From: Alphaproteobacteria bacterium
GTDB taxonomy: Bacteria > Pseudomonadota > Alphaproteobacteria > Micropepsales > Micropepsaceae
Reading direction: 5' to 3'
Length of the DNA: 64,000 nt
Assembly: GCA_028871795.1 (NCBI GenBank)
Contig: JAGWMG010000002.1
Span: 1-64,000 of the forward strand
This document shows, piece by piece, positions 1 to 7,100 of the stretch (its first letter is position 1; each line of letters opens with the position of its first letter). The notes below the pieces were generated by a model. It had not been told where the DNA came from. It ran no database searches and saw only the letters and a program-made list of their open reading frames with translations. The translations under genes and the position numbers were made by a program.

Positions 1-110
1 GCCTGGATTCCCAACACGTCTGCCGCCGAACGGGCCGTCACCTCCAGCACAAAACATTCCAGCAGCCGCAACTGCTGTTTCGTGCCCAATTTGCAGCGCT
101 TAATCCCCAT
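1..110 (-). CDS. IS1595-family-like transposase, N-terminal fragment (runs off window)
   Basis: Reading right to left from the ATG at 108-110, the open frame begins MGIKRCKLGTKQQLRLLECF and continues with VLEVTARSAADVLGI up to the window edge. The basic start, the KxQxxLLxxF pattern and the T-A-R-S/T-A-A-D-x-x-G segment are the usual N-terminus of IS1595-type (IS1016-like) DDE transposases, which later carry a zinc-binding and a DDE catalytic domain. Only about 36 codons are visible, so I cannot say whether the gene is intact. It sits next to a tRNA gene. Confidence 0.6.
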   Translation of the reverse strand, partial: MGIKRCKLGTKQQLRLLECFVLEVTARSAADVLGIQ

Positions 111-151
111 TCAACCACCGTAGATAATCTCCTTATCTACGTCAGCCCCCT
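1..151 (-). mobile_element. Terminal part of an IS1595-like insertion sequence
   Basis: Outside the transposase start, 121-139 is a short palindrome (TAGATAA, five bases, TTATCTA), and it is followed by GTCAGCCCCC at about 141-150. Read on the minus strand this gives GGGGGCTGAC-GTAGATAAGG, plausibly the terminal inverted repeat of the element. The exact tip and the target duplication cannot be fixed without the other end. Confidence 0.45.
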
Positions 152-206
152 TATTTTTATCCAGCTTGGTCGGCACCGCTGCGTGCATAATCAATTGGTT
201 AGAAAA

Positions 207-281
207 TGGCGCTCCCAACCGGAATCGAACCGGTGTTTCAGCCTTGAGAGGGCCGCGTCCTGACCGCTAGACGATGGGAGC
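207..281 (-). tRNA. tRNA-Glu (anticodon CUC), CCA encoded
   Basis: The minus strand folds as a complete cloverleaf. Acceptor GCTCCCA pairs with TGGGAGC, followed by discriminator G and an encoded CCA (207-209). The T arm contains GGTTCGATTCC. The anticodon stem is CGGCC/GGCTG and its seven-base loop CTCTCAA gives anticodon CUC, reading GAG (Glu). The D-arm TAGCGGTCAGGAC matches tRNA-Glu. Confidence 0.95.
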
Positions 282-297
282 CGGCGGCGGGATGGGC

Positions 298-738
298 TTA
301 TAGCGGGCGCGGACCGCTCACATCAAGCTGCTCCAGAACCAGCGGGCGGAAGTCGGCGTCGATGAAGGCCGAGAATTCCGGCGCAGCGTCCCTGCTGGCC
401 AGCGCCGCGATCAGCCAGACGAAACCTTCCGAGCCGTCGCGGGCGCGGTCGTGATCGGAGAGCACCGGCCGGCCGCGCGGATGGGAATGATAGCAGCCGA
501 CGATCTCGTGCCCGGCGGCGCGAGCCTCGCGCATCAGGCGCAGATGGGCGGCGGGGTCGATCTCGAAGCCGGAGGGGTCGTCGCTGAAATTTGCCGTGGG
601 ACGCAGCGCCAGCGCGCGCACGCCGTCGACTTCGCGCACGCCTTCGATCAGGCCGCAGCATTCGCGCGGAAACACGCTACGCGCCTCGGCCGCCAATTGG
701 GCGCGAAGGTCGGGCGGAAGGAGGAGTCTTGCGAACAT
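298..738 (-). CDS. JAMM/MPN (M67 family) metallopeptidase-like protein
   Basis: This 146-residue protein is a stand-alone Mov34/MPN/JAB domain. Such proteins are zinc isopeptidases, and bacterial members often process ubiquitin-like sulfur carriers. The zinc motif is complete: Glu26 in PRECCG, then His84-Ser-His86-Pro, and seven residues on Ser94-x-x-Asp97 (HSHPRGRPVLSDHD). I start at the ATG at 736-738 (MFARLLLPP) rather than at upstream in-frame codons, because the upstream extension is arginine/serine-rich out-of-frame shadow of the next gene. It lies 13 bases downstream of the small membrane protein gene on the same strand. The substrate is unknown; no sulfur-carrier gene is adjacent. Confidence 0.85.
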   Translation of the reverse strand: MFARLLLPPDLRAQLAAEARSVFPRECCGLIEGVREVDGVRALALRPTANFSDDPSGFEIDPAAHLRLMREARAAGHEIVGCYHSHPRGRPVLSDHDRARDGSEGFVWLIAALASRDAAPEFSAFIDADFRPLVLEQLDVSGPRPL

Positions 739-751
739 TGCGGAAGCACGC

Positions 752-1087
752 CTACTTCGGCGACTGCGCAGAGATGATGCTGACGATGCGTCCGTCGTTG
801 ATGTCGATGATGTCGATTTCGTCCTTCTCCGGCGAGCGCAGGTGCAGGATGAGCCGGCCCGGCTGGGTGTCGGCACTCAGGATCGTATAGCCCGGCGCCA
901 GCGTCATGTGGACCGGAATCTTCGGCGTAGCGGCCGCGGACGGCGGCGAACCGCCCCAGCCCTTGGTCAGCCCGACGATCAGCACGCCGACGCCGATGAC
1001 AATCAGCACGCCGAAGAATATGACGGCAGCCAGCGCCAGGCGGTAGCCTAGCGCGGCTTTGGGATTGGATCCGGCGGTGTCAGACAC
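752..1087 (-). CDS. Small single-pass membrane protein (DUF6476-like)
   Basis: 111 residues. One strongly hydrophobic segment (about residues 19-41, LALAAVIFFGVLIVIGVGVL) follows a short polar N-terminus. A short Ala/Pro linker and a C-terminal soluble domain follow, with the pattern GYTILSAD-x-RLILHL-x-IDIIDINDGRIV. That pattern fits a family seen in alphaproteobacteria (DUF6476 as I recall it), whose role is unknown. It is transcribed divergently from the RluD-type gene, and the two starts overlap by about 11 bases or sit head to head, so their promoters must overlap each other's coding start. Confidence 0.7.
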   Translation of the reverse strand: MSDTAGSNPKAALGYRLALAAVIFFGVLIVIGVGVLIVGLTKGWGGSPPSAAATPKIPVHMTLAPGYTILSADTQPGRLILHLRSPEKDEIDIIDINDGRIVSIISAQSPK

Positions 1088-2087
1088 AAAATCCTCCGTA
1101 GGCGGAAAAAAGCGGAAAACCGTTGCGGCCGAGGATCAGTCGGGCCAAAGGCTGGACCGGTTCCTGGCGGACGCGCACGCCGACCTGAGCCGCTCGCGCC
1201 TGCGCCAGTTGATCGATGCCGGCGCCGTGAGGCGCGGCGGCGAGACGATAAGAGACGCCAATCACAGGGTCAAACGCGGCGAAACCTATGTGCTCGAAGT
1301 GCCGCAGGCCGTCCCCGCCGTCCCCCTCGGCCAGGCCATTCCACTGGCGGTGGTCTACGAGGACAAAGACTTGATCGTCATCGACAAACCGGCGGGGCTG
1401 GTGGTGCATCCGGCGGCGGGCAATCCCGACGGCACGCTGGTCAACGCCCTGATCGCCCATTGCGGCGATTCGCTGTCGGGCGTCGGCGGCGTGGCGCGGC
1501 CGGGCATCGTCCACCGCCTCGACAAGGACACCAGCGGGCTCCTGGTCGCGGCCAAGAACGAGCGCGCCATGACCAGCCTCGGCAAACAGTTCGCCAATCA
1601 CACCATCGAGCGCGCCTATCATGCGGTGGTGTGGGGAAGTCCGCGGCTCGGCGACGGCGTCATCGACACGCAGATCGGGCGCAATCCCTACGACCGCAAA
1701 CGCATGGGCGTCCTGCGCGCCGGCGGCAAGCAAGCCCGTACCCGCTATCGGGTCGTCGAACGTTTCGGCGAGCGTCCCCTCGCCTCGCTGGTGGAATGCC
1801 GTCTGGAGACCGGACGCACGCACCAGATCCGCGTGCATCTCACGCATATCGGCCATCCGCTGATCGGCGACGCCTCCTATGGACGGACCCGGCAGACCCC
1901 GCGGGCGAAGTCCCCTGCCGAAGCGGAAGCCTATGACGCCGTCGCCAACTTTCCGCGCCAGGCGCTGCATGCCGTTTTGTTGGGCTTCCAGCACCCCAGC
2001 CTGCACAAGACCCTGCGTTTCGAGTCGAAATGGCCCGAGGACATATCCCGCCTGATCGCCGCTTTGCGCGGCTTGAACAATCCTTAA
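1077..2087 (+). CDS. rluD: RluA/RluD-family 23S rRNA pseudouridine synthase
   Basis: The protein isomerises uridines to pseudouridine in large-subunit rRNA. It has an N-terminal S4-like RNA-binding domain (about residues 15-75, GQRLDRFLADAHADLSRSRL) and a catalytic domain with the hallmark HRLDKDTSGLLVAAK, where the Asp is the catalytic nucleophile. Further conserved blocks are VIDKPAGLVVHP and ETGRTHQIRVHL. Length (about 336) is typical of RluD. No ATG lies near the conserved start. GTG at 1077 and TTG at 1059 are both possible, and I prefer GTG because it overlaps the divergent gene less. RluC is the main alternative, but the S4 domain and the VVHPAAGN block favour RluD. Confidence 0.85.
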   Translation: MSDTKSSVGGKKRKTVAAEDQSGQRLDRFLADAHADLSRSRLRQLIDAGAVRRGGETIRDANHRVKRGETYVLEVPQAVPAVPLGQAIPLAVVYEDKDLIVIDKPAGLVVHPAAGNPDGTLVNALIAHCGDSLSGVGGVARPGIVHRLDKDTSGLLVAAKNERAMTSLGKQFANHTIERAYHAVVWGSPRLGDGVIDTQIGRNPYDRKRMGVLRAGGKQARTRYRVVERFGERPLASLVECRLETGRTHQIRVHLTHIGHPLIGDASYGRTRQTPRAKSPAEAEAYDAVANFPRQALHAVLLGFQHPSLHKTLRFESKWPEDISRLIAALRGLNNP

Positions 2088-2239
2088 TCGCGCCTACATC
2101 TTGAGGCACGTTTGCCGTGGTATCGCGTTTACCTTATCCGGCCTCGCATGGGGCGTAGTAGAGTATGTGTGTCCGGCGCGCTTGGGCGCCGGACGATCGC
2201 GCGGTCCTTTGGGGGATTGCGTCCAAAAAGGGGTTGAAG

Positions 2240-3148
2240 ATGAGCAGCCGCGGACTCCCGGCTCTCCACGGCGAAGGCGGCTTGTCGCGCTACCTTTCCG
2301 AAATCCGGAAGTTTCCGCTTCTGGCGCCGGAAGAGGAATACATGCTCGCCAAGCGCTGGAAGGAGCACGAAGACCCCGAAGCCGCGCGCAAGCTCGTCAC
2401 CTCGCATCTGCGCCTGGTGGCCAAGATCGCCATGGGCTATCGCGGCTACGGCCTGCCGGTGTCCGAGATCGTCGCCGAAGGCAATGTCGGGCTGATGCAG
2501 GCGGTCAAGCGTTTCGATCCCGAACGCGGGTTCCGCCTGGCGACTTACGCCATGTGGTGGATCCGCGCCTCTATCCAGGAATTCATCCTGCGTTCCTGGA
2601 GCCTGGTGAAGATCGGCACCACCTCGGACCAGAAGAAGCTGTTTTTCAACCTGCGCAAGGCCAAGAACAAGATCAGCGCCATCGAGGAGGGCGATCTGAC
2701 GCCAGAGCATCTGGCCACGCTCGCCGATCAGCTCGGCGTCTCGCAGAACGAAGTCGTCAACATGAACCGGCGGCTATCGGCGCCGGATTCCTCGCTCAAC
2801 GCGCCGCTGCGCGGGGACGGAGAATCGGAATGGCAGGACTGGCTCCCCGACGACGCCATCGATCAGGAAACCCGCCTGGCGGAGACCCAGGAGGTCGACG
2901 AGCGGCGCGAACTGCTGAACGCCGCCTTGGGCGAACTGCCCGAGCGCGAGCGCGAGATCATCCGCGCCCGCAGATTGCAGGACGACCCGCAGACGCTGGA
3001 AGAGCTGTCGCACAAGTTCGGGATTTCGCGCGAGCGCGTGCGCCAGATCGAGGTGCGCGCCTTCGACCGTCTGCAACGCAGCATGAGGCACGCCTTGCGC
3101 GAGAAGCGCAGCGCCATCGTGGACGCCAGCACGGCGGGGCAAATGTAA
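2240..3148 (+). CDS. rpoH: RNA polymerase heat-shock sigma factor (sigma-32)
   Basis: 302 residues with the sigma-70 family layout. Region 2.1-2.2 is LVTSHLRLVAKIAMGYRGYG, the region 2.3/2.4 block is FRLATYAMWWIRASIQEFI, and the HTH region 4.2 is LEELSHKFGISRERVRQIE. QKKLFFNLRKAK at about residues 130-142 is the RpoH box that distinguishes RpoH from RpoD. The start is the ATG at 2240, preceded by AAAAAGGGG. Upstream in-frame codons lack a ribosome site. The gene follows rluD by 150 bases. A diverged copy of its 3' end lies 1.2 kb downstream at about 4258-4380. Confidence 0.95.
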   Translation: MSSRGLPALHGEGGLSRYLSEIRKFPLLAPEEEYMLAKRWKEHEDPEAARKLVTSHLRLVAKIAMGYRGYGLPVSEIVAEGNVGLMQAVKRFDPERGFRLATYAMWWIRASIQEFILRSWSLVKIGTTSDQKKLFFNLRKAKNKISAIEEGDLTPEHLATLADQLGVSQNEVVNMNRRLSAPDSSLNAPLRGDGESEWQDWLPDDAIDQETRLAETQEVDERRELLNAALGELPEREREIIRARRLQDDPQTLEELSHKFGISRERVRQIEVRAFDRLQRSMRHALREKRSAIVDASTAGQM

Positions 3149-3266
3149 GGGATTCCGTACTTGCAGGCGGTTGGGTTTGCGGCCCCGCGGATTGTCGTGT
3201 TTACTTACCTATCCGCAATAAACGCGGAGCCTTGGCGCAGGTTTTGTCTTCCGGGAGAGATGCGAA

Positions 3267-3758
3267 ATGCACAGGATGCTGCTGATAGGGGCCGCGCTTG
3301 CGGCCGTCGCGGTGGTCGGTGTCGCGGGCTACGGCGTTTTCACCGCCGTTCGATCGGCCGACCGCCAACAGGGTTCCGCAATGATGAGCGGCGGCATGAT
3401 GGGCGGCATGATGAGCCAAGGCATGATGGCGCAGCCGCAAAGCGCGCCGCCGGACGCCACGGGCGAGCAAATCTTCCGCGGCAATTGCCGCTTGTGCCAC
3501 ACGATTGGCGCGAACGAAGGCAACGGCCTCGGACCGAACCTTCACGGATTGTTCGGCCGGCGCTCCGGAAGCCTCAAAGGGTTCCCATACTCGCAGGCCA
3601 TGCGCGATGCCGGCATCGTGTGGGGCGAAAAGACGCTCGACCAATACCTCGCCCAGCCGGCCGGGGTCGTGCCGGGCAACCGGATGCCATTCGCCGGAAT
3701 CAAGGACGACGGGCAGCGGCACGCCCTGATCGCCTACCTCGAAGAGGCGACGAAGTAA
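3267..3758 (+). CDS. Membrane-anchored class I cytochrome c with Met-rich linker
   Basis: 163 residues. An uncleaved-looking N-terminal anchor (about 4-27) places the protein on the periplasmic face. A methionine/glycine-rich stretch follows (residues 39-54, MMSGGMMGGMMSQGMM), then a mono-haem cytochrome c domain. The haem site is CRLCH (Cys74, Cys77, His78) and Met140 in GNRMPF is the likely axial ligand. The spacing and GLGPNLHGLFGR resemble soluble cytochrome c2/CycM types that pass electrons to terminal oxidases. It lies alone after rpoH. The Met-rich segment could bind copper; that is inference. The start ATG is preceded by GGGAGAG. Confidence 0.9.
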   Translation: MHRMLLIGAALAAVAVVGVAGYGVFTAVRSADRQQGSAMMSGGMMGGMMSQGMMAQPQSAPPDATGEQIFRGNCRLCHTIGANEGNGLGPNLHGLFGRRSGSLKGFPYSQAMRDAGIVWGEKTLDQYLAQPAGVVPGNRMPFAGIKDDGQRHALIAYLEEATK

Positions 3759-3786
3759 CGCGCCGGAGACCGCGAAGCGGACAGAA

Positions 3787-4173
3787 TTAAGTGTTGTGTC
3801 TCCGTGATAATAGCCAATCCCTCAGGGCCACGGCGTTGTTGTGCTCCGTATCGCGGGCGGCATAGAGAAGCGTCACGGCCGTATCGGCGAGGTTCCCTTC
3901 GATCGCAGCGGCGAGAGACAACGCCGGTTCGCGCGCCAGTTCCTTGGCATAGGCGGCAGTAAATTCTTTCCACGCGCCGGGCTTGCCGTGGAACCGCCGC
4001 CGCAGATCGTTGCTCGGCGCGACGTCCTTCAGCCACAGGTCGATGTGCGCTTTCTCCTTGGCGATGCCACGCGGCCACAAGCGATCGACCAGGATGCGCA
4101 GCCCGTCGCTTTCGTCCGGCGCCTCATAGACGCGCTTGAGGCGCAACGCTCCGCGAACCCGTGCCACGATCAA
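3787..4173 (-). CDS. DUF488 (YeaO-like) protein
   Basis: About 128 residues with the family signature VDRLWPRGIAKEKA, then LWLKDVAPSNDLRRRFHG, W-x-x-F, and ending VTLLYAARDTEHNNAVALRDWL. These match the DUF488/YeaO family, which has no firm biochemical function. There is no ATG near the conserved start. The first codon is TTG at 4173 or GTG at 4167, with LRLKRVYEAP being where most family members begin. The mosaic duplication starts only 12 bases upstream (4185), so the native 5' end may have been replaced. The stop is 28 bases from the convergent cytochrome gene. Confidence 0.8.
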   Translation of the reverse strand: MIVARVRGALRLKRVYEAPDESDGLRILVDRLWPRGIAKEKAHIDLWLKDVAPSNDLRRRFHGKPGAWKEFTAAYAKELAREPALSLAAAIEGNLADTAVTLLYAARDTEHNNAVALRDWLLSRRHNT

Positions 4174-4184
4174 CCGCCGACCAA

Positions 4185-4256
4185 GCGTTCGCCGAAATCC
4201 GTCGCCACGTCGAGCCAGCCCGTCAAGTGCGAGAACGCGGCGGGCGCGAAGCCGGC
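4185..4256. repeat. 72-bp copy of the 3' end of the 6204-6959 membrane-protein gene
   Basis: Bases 4185-4256 match 6219-6290 with a single mismatch that I can see (A at 4235 against G at 6269). The 6219-6290 copy encodes, on the minus strand, the last residues of the membrane protein (PAALSHLTGWLDVATDFGE). At 4185 the segment stands alone without the rest of that gene, so it is a displaced fragment. Confidence 0.9.
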
Positions 4257-4257
4257 G

Positions 4258-4380
4258 ACGCTGAAACGGCTGTCGCGCAAGTTCGGCACCTCGCGCGAGC
4301 GCGTGCGCTCGATCAAGGTGCGTGTATTCGACCGACTGCAGAGAAGCATGACGAGGCGCTGCGCGAAAAACTGCGGTGTA
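4258..4380 (+). pseudogene. Diverged fragment of the 3' end of an rpoH gene
   Basis: Translated from about 4258 the fragment reads LKRLSRKFGTSRERVRSIKV followed by RVFDRLQRSM. This parallels RpoH residues LEELSHKFGISRERVRQIEV and RAFDRLQRSM (DNA 2998-3095). After the methionine codon the frames diverge through small indels. There is no start and no upstream sigma domains, so it cannot make a sigma factor. It directly abuts the 72-bp fragment of another gene, making a two-part mosaic. It could derive from this rpoH or from a second rpoH paralogue. Confidence 0.85.
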
Positions 4381-4526
4381 TAGCCATACTCGACATCCAG
4401 CGATTTGAAAACGTCAATGGCTCGAAACGATTGTTGAACATGCTAGTCATTATCGGAAATTCGACGTAATCTTTGTGAGAATTATGGGGGCGCCAGCCGC
4501 AAAGCGAATGCGGCGCGCTTGGGAGC

Positions 4527-5453
4527 ATGAGAACTTCGCCGTTAATGCGGTGGGTCGGCGTGACGGCCGTGTTGGTGATAATGCCGCATCTGGCCACAGG
4601 GGCATCGCTGACGCAGAAGCAAATCGACACCATGACGCCCGAGCAAGCGGGTGCGACGCCGGTGCTCGATCTTATGGCCTACGTGGATCCGAACGCGGCG
4701 CCCGCCGACATCCGCACCGTTCTCGAACTGTGGCTGCGCACACTCGGCTATTATCAGGGTTGGCCCGACGGCGCCGATAGCCCTGCCTACCATCAGGCGG
4801 TGAAGGACTTTCAAACCGCGACCGGAGAATCCGCGACCGGTATCGTCACATTCAAAGAGGCCGGCGAACTCGACCGCCGCGCCGAGCGATTCGAACCTTC
4901 GGCGGGCTTGGGTCTGCGAGGCCGCGACATCTATGCCGACAAGAACGGGATATCCGCCTGGGGGACGTGGCTCGACCGCGGCAAGCCTCTGCCTGACGCG
5001 CTCAATTACACCCATATTGAATGCCGTCCGCGGAGCGGTTGCAGCGAGAACGGTTTCGCGGCCAACGTCTCCATCGACGGGTCGTATTATTACGTGACAC
5101 CAGTCACGCGGACCTGGACGATCGCCGATTGGACGCCACAACGGGTCGTCGCCAACACCACAATGGGCCCCTGCATGGACATGACGCTGACCGTCGATGC
5201 CAAGGCGCAGACCGCGACGTTGGCAAAGCGCATTGCCGCACATCCTTTGCCGTCTTGCGGCAAGCCGTCGGAATATCTGCGCGATTACGACCTCACTGAC
5301 GGCGAGCAAGTGAGCAAGGATGTCAAGGTCGACCGCGACAAGGCGCGCGAGGAATCCCTCAATCCCGCTTATCGTGCCGTGCTCGACCGCCTGCGTAAGG
5401 GTGGTGTGTGGTCGTTCATGCGGAGTTTCGCCGTCCTGACCGAACCGCCCTAA
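4527..5453 (+). CDS. Secreted protein with a peptidoglycan-binding-like segment
   Basis: 308 residues. A signal peptide is evident (basic start, hydrophobic VGVTAVLVIMPHLATG, cleavage near residue 26). Residues about 60-110 (LGYYQGWPDGADSPAYHQAV, KDFQTATG) match the PG_binding_1 repeat: two short helices and the G-x-x-x-G-x-x-D/N-G turn. The rest, including a four-cysteine middle region (HIECRPRSGCSE, GPCMDM, PSCGK), is not recognised. It is followed after 57 bases by a small membrane protein on the same strand, probably co-transcribed. An envelope role is likely; no catalytic residues are visible. Confidence 0.6.
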   Translation: MRTSPLMRWVGVTAVLVIMPHLATGASLTQKQIDTMTPEQAGATPVLDLMAYVDPNAAPADIRTVLELWLRTLGYYQGWPDGADSPAYHQAVKDFQTATGESATGIVTFKEAGELDRRAERFEPSAGLGLRGRDIYADKNGISAWGTWLDRGKPLPDALNYTHIECRPRSGCSENGFAANVSIDGSYYYVTPVTRTWTIADWTPQRVVANTTMGPCMDMTLTVDAKAQTATLAKRIAAHPLPSCGKPSEYLRDYDLTDGEQVSKDVKVDRDKAREESLNPAYRAVLDRLRKGGVWSFMRSFAVLTEPP

Positions 5454-5510
5454 TCGTCAGATTTGGCCTTGCCCGGCCCACAGCGCAAAATAAACGAATC
5501 GGAGGCACGC

Positions 5511-6047
5511 ATGCTCATCGACTACGACCTCTTCGACATGGTGCAAAGCGGCATCATATACGGCTTTGCCGGCCTCGCGCTGTTGCTGCTCGTCGCCGCG
5601 TTCTGGAAGAAACGCTTTGTCTTCGCCGCCGGTGCAGCGGTGGCGTTTGTGCTTGCCGTCGTCGCAATTCCCGGACCCGATTCCTTCACCATGCCCGTAT
5701 TCCTGGCCAAGGGTGGGCCGGCGAACATCGAATTTGGCCGCGCGATGCTGGTCGGCACCCACCCCTATCGCTTCGCCAACGGCCGGACTGTTACGCTGCA
5801 ACGTCGACCGGAACCCACCGAACTTGTGCTTAACGATACCGCAAAGACGCTCACCATTTCGTCGGTAACCTTTTCCTTGGGCCCGATGATGGCACCCGAG
5901 CCACCGCCGCCGGTCAAGGTTGCGCCGTATCAGGCGTTCTATACCGATCTCTGGATTCAATATTACGGCAATGGCGACCACAAACCGCCCGACGTCGTGA
6001 AAGGCTACGGCACAGTCGACATCCGCTATTGGCTGGAGGCGGAATGA
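5511..6047 (+). CDS. Unrecognised membrane protein
   Basis: 178 residues from the ATG at 5511, chosen because CGGAGG lies just upstream; an earlier in-frame codon has no ribosome site. Two adjacent hydrophobic helices (about residues 10-32, SGIIYGFAGLALLLLVAAFW, and 36-54, FVFAAGAAVAFVLAVVAI) are followed by a soluble domain of about 120 residues. This contains a proline run (APEPPPPVK) and ends YGTVDIRYWLEAE. I do not recognise the family. Its position behind the secreted PG-binding-like gene suggests a shared envelope function, but that is inference. Confidence 0.55.
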   Translation: MLIDYDLFDMVQSGIIYGFAGLALLLLVAAFWKKRFVFAAGAAVAFVLAVVAIPGPDSFTMPVFLAKGGPANIEFGRAMLVGTHPYRFANGRTVTLQRRPEPTELVLNDTAKTLTISSVTFSLGPMMAPEPPPPVKVAPYQAFYTDLWIQYYGNGDHKPPDVVKGYGTVDIRYWLEAE

Positions 6048-6090
6048 CGCCGGACAATCGGAGAGTCACAAGACGTTACGCCTTCTGGCA

Positions 6091-6207
6091 ATGGCATTGC
6101 ATCTTGCCGCAGGCATTCTGACGGCGTCCCTTGTCGCCACGCCGGCCGCGGCACATTCCAATCCACGGAACGAGACGCCGGTATCGGCCGACCGATTTCA
6201 CCGCTAG
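6091..6207 (+). pseudogene. 38-codon ORF resembling a signal peptide; likely gene remnant
   Basis: From ATG 6091 the frame gives MALHLAAGILTASLVATPAA then AHSNPRNETPVSADRFHR and stop. The first 22 residues are a classic Sec signal peptide with an AxA cleavage site, and only 16 residues follow. There is no clear ribosome site. The stop overlaps the end of the convergent membrane-protein gene. I read it as the 5' stub of a secreted-protein gene whose remainder was lost, but a genuine tiny secreted peptide is possible. Confidence 0.3.
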
Positions 6208-6959
6208 CTTCCTACGACGCGTTCGCCGAAATCCGTCGCCACGTCGAGCCAGCCCGTCAAGTGCGAGAGCGCGGCGGGCGCGAAGCCGGCAACGAAGACG
6301 CCTACCGCCAGCTTGCGGATGTTGCGCCAGCGGATGTTGATGCCTTCGAGTTTCTCGTCGAGCCAGCGGTCCATCTTTTCCCGGCCGCCGGGGTCGCTCC
6401 GCCAGCGCTGGCGCAGGCCGCGCTGGAGGCCGTGAAACGCCCACACCACGGCCAGCAGCAGGGACGTCTGGAAGATCAGATCGGCGTAAAACGGAATGCC
6501 TTTGTCGTGGCCGATCGTCAACGGGAATTCCACCAGCTGGTAGAGCAGGAACAGCAGATAGAAGAACAGCACCTTGCGCGCCTGCCGATTGTCGTCGTCG
6601 GTGGCGTCGGTTTCGGCGGACAAGGGCGAACGCTCCATCATCTGCCGGTAGAAGGCGCGCACGCCCCGCGCGTTCTTCGGAACCGTGAGCAGAACGAAGA
6701 CGGCAAAGCCGAACGCGCCCAGCAGCCAGTTTTCCCGCATCCGTTCGGAATATTCCGAGACCTTCACGAATTGATCCCGGTGGCTGTGGTAGGAGGCGTC
6801 GAACTGCTTGACGCCGCGGGCGAGCATCGGCGCGGCAGCGGGCGCGCTCGTCTGCGCCGCCCGGACCGGCGCGGGCGTTCGATTTGCCTGCGCAACGGCA
6901 ACGGCCGCTCCAATCCCGGCGGCGACGAGAACGGCAAGCGCCACAACTCCGATGCGCAT
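6204..6959 (-). CDS. Unrecognised multi-pass membrane protein
   Basis: About 251 residues from the ATG at 6957-6959, which has GGGGGG just upstream. There is an N-terminal hydrophobic stretch (VVALAVLVAAGIGAAVAVA) resembling a signal anchor, then an Ala/Pro linker. Hydrophobic helices follow at about 80-97 (LLGAFGFAVFVLLTV), 130-150 (VLFFYLLFLLYQLVEFP), 160-180 and near the C-terminus. A charged loop (REKMDRWLDEKLEGINIRWR) lies between the last two. I know no family for it. The last codons are duplicated at 4185-4256. Confidence 0.6.
   Translation of the reverse strand: MRIGVVALAVLVAAGIGAAVAVAQANRTPAPVRAAQTSAPAAAPMLARGVKQFDASYHSHRDQFVKVSEYSERMRENWLLGAFGFAVFVLLTVPKNARGVRAFYRQMMERSPLSAETDATDDDNRQARKVLFFYLLFLLYQLVEFPLTIGHDKGIPFYADLIFQTSLLLAVVWAFHGLQRGLRQRWRSDPGGREKMDRWLDEKLEGINIRWRNIRKLAVGVFVAGFAPAALSHLTGWLDVATDFGERVVGS
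6219..6290. repeat. Source copy of the 72-bp repeat (partner at 4185-4256)
   Basis: This is the in-gene copy, part of the C-terminal coding sequence of the 6204-6959 gene. It is 72 bases, with one mismatch to the displaced copy and the same orientation in the genome, offset by 2034 bases. Confidence 0.9.
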
Positions 6960-7100
6960 GACACCCCCCACTTTCGCCGCCGATGTTACGCGCTTGGAGG
7001 CCGAAATGCCATGTCCGGCGGCGAGTGTCTCTGATAGGCTCTGGACGCTTGAGGAATTGGTGGAGCAGACCTCTCAATAGAGAATATCCGGAAGTCACGT

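Noticed and set aside
2088-2239. Sigma-32-type autoregulated promoter before rpoH (CTTGAG near 2100)
   Set aside because: No CCCCAT-type -10 at proper spacing; the match is too short to list.
3841-4383. Plus-strand open frame of 180 codons covering the DUF488 gene and the rpoH fragment
   Set aside because: Its first two thirds are the complement of the DUF488 gene, and only the last part carries the RpoH-like tail, which is a displaced gene end without a start.
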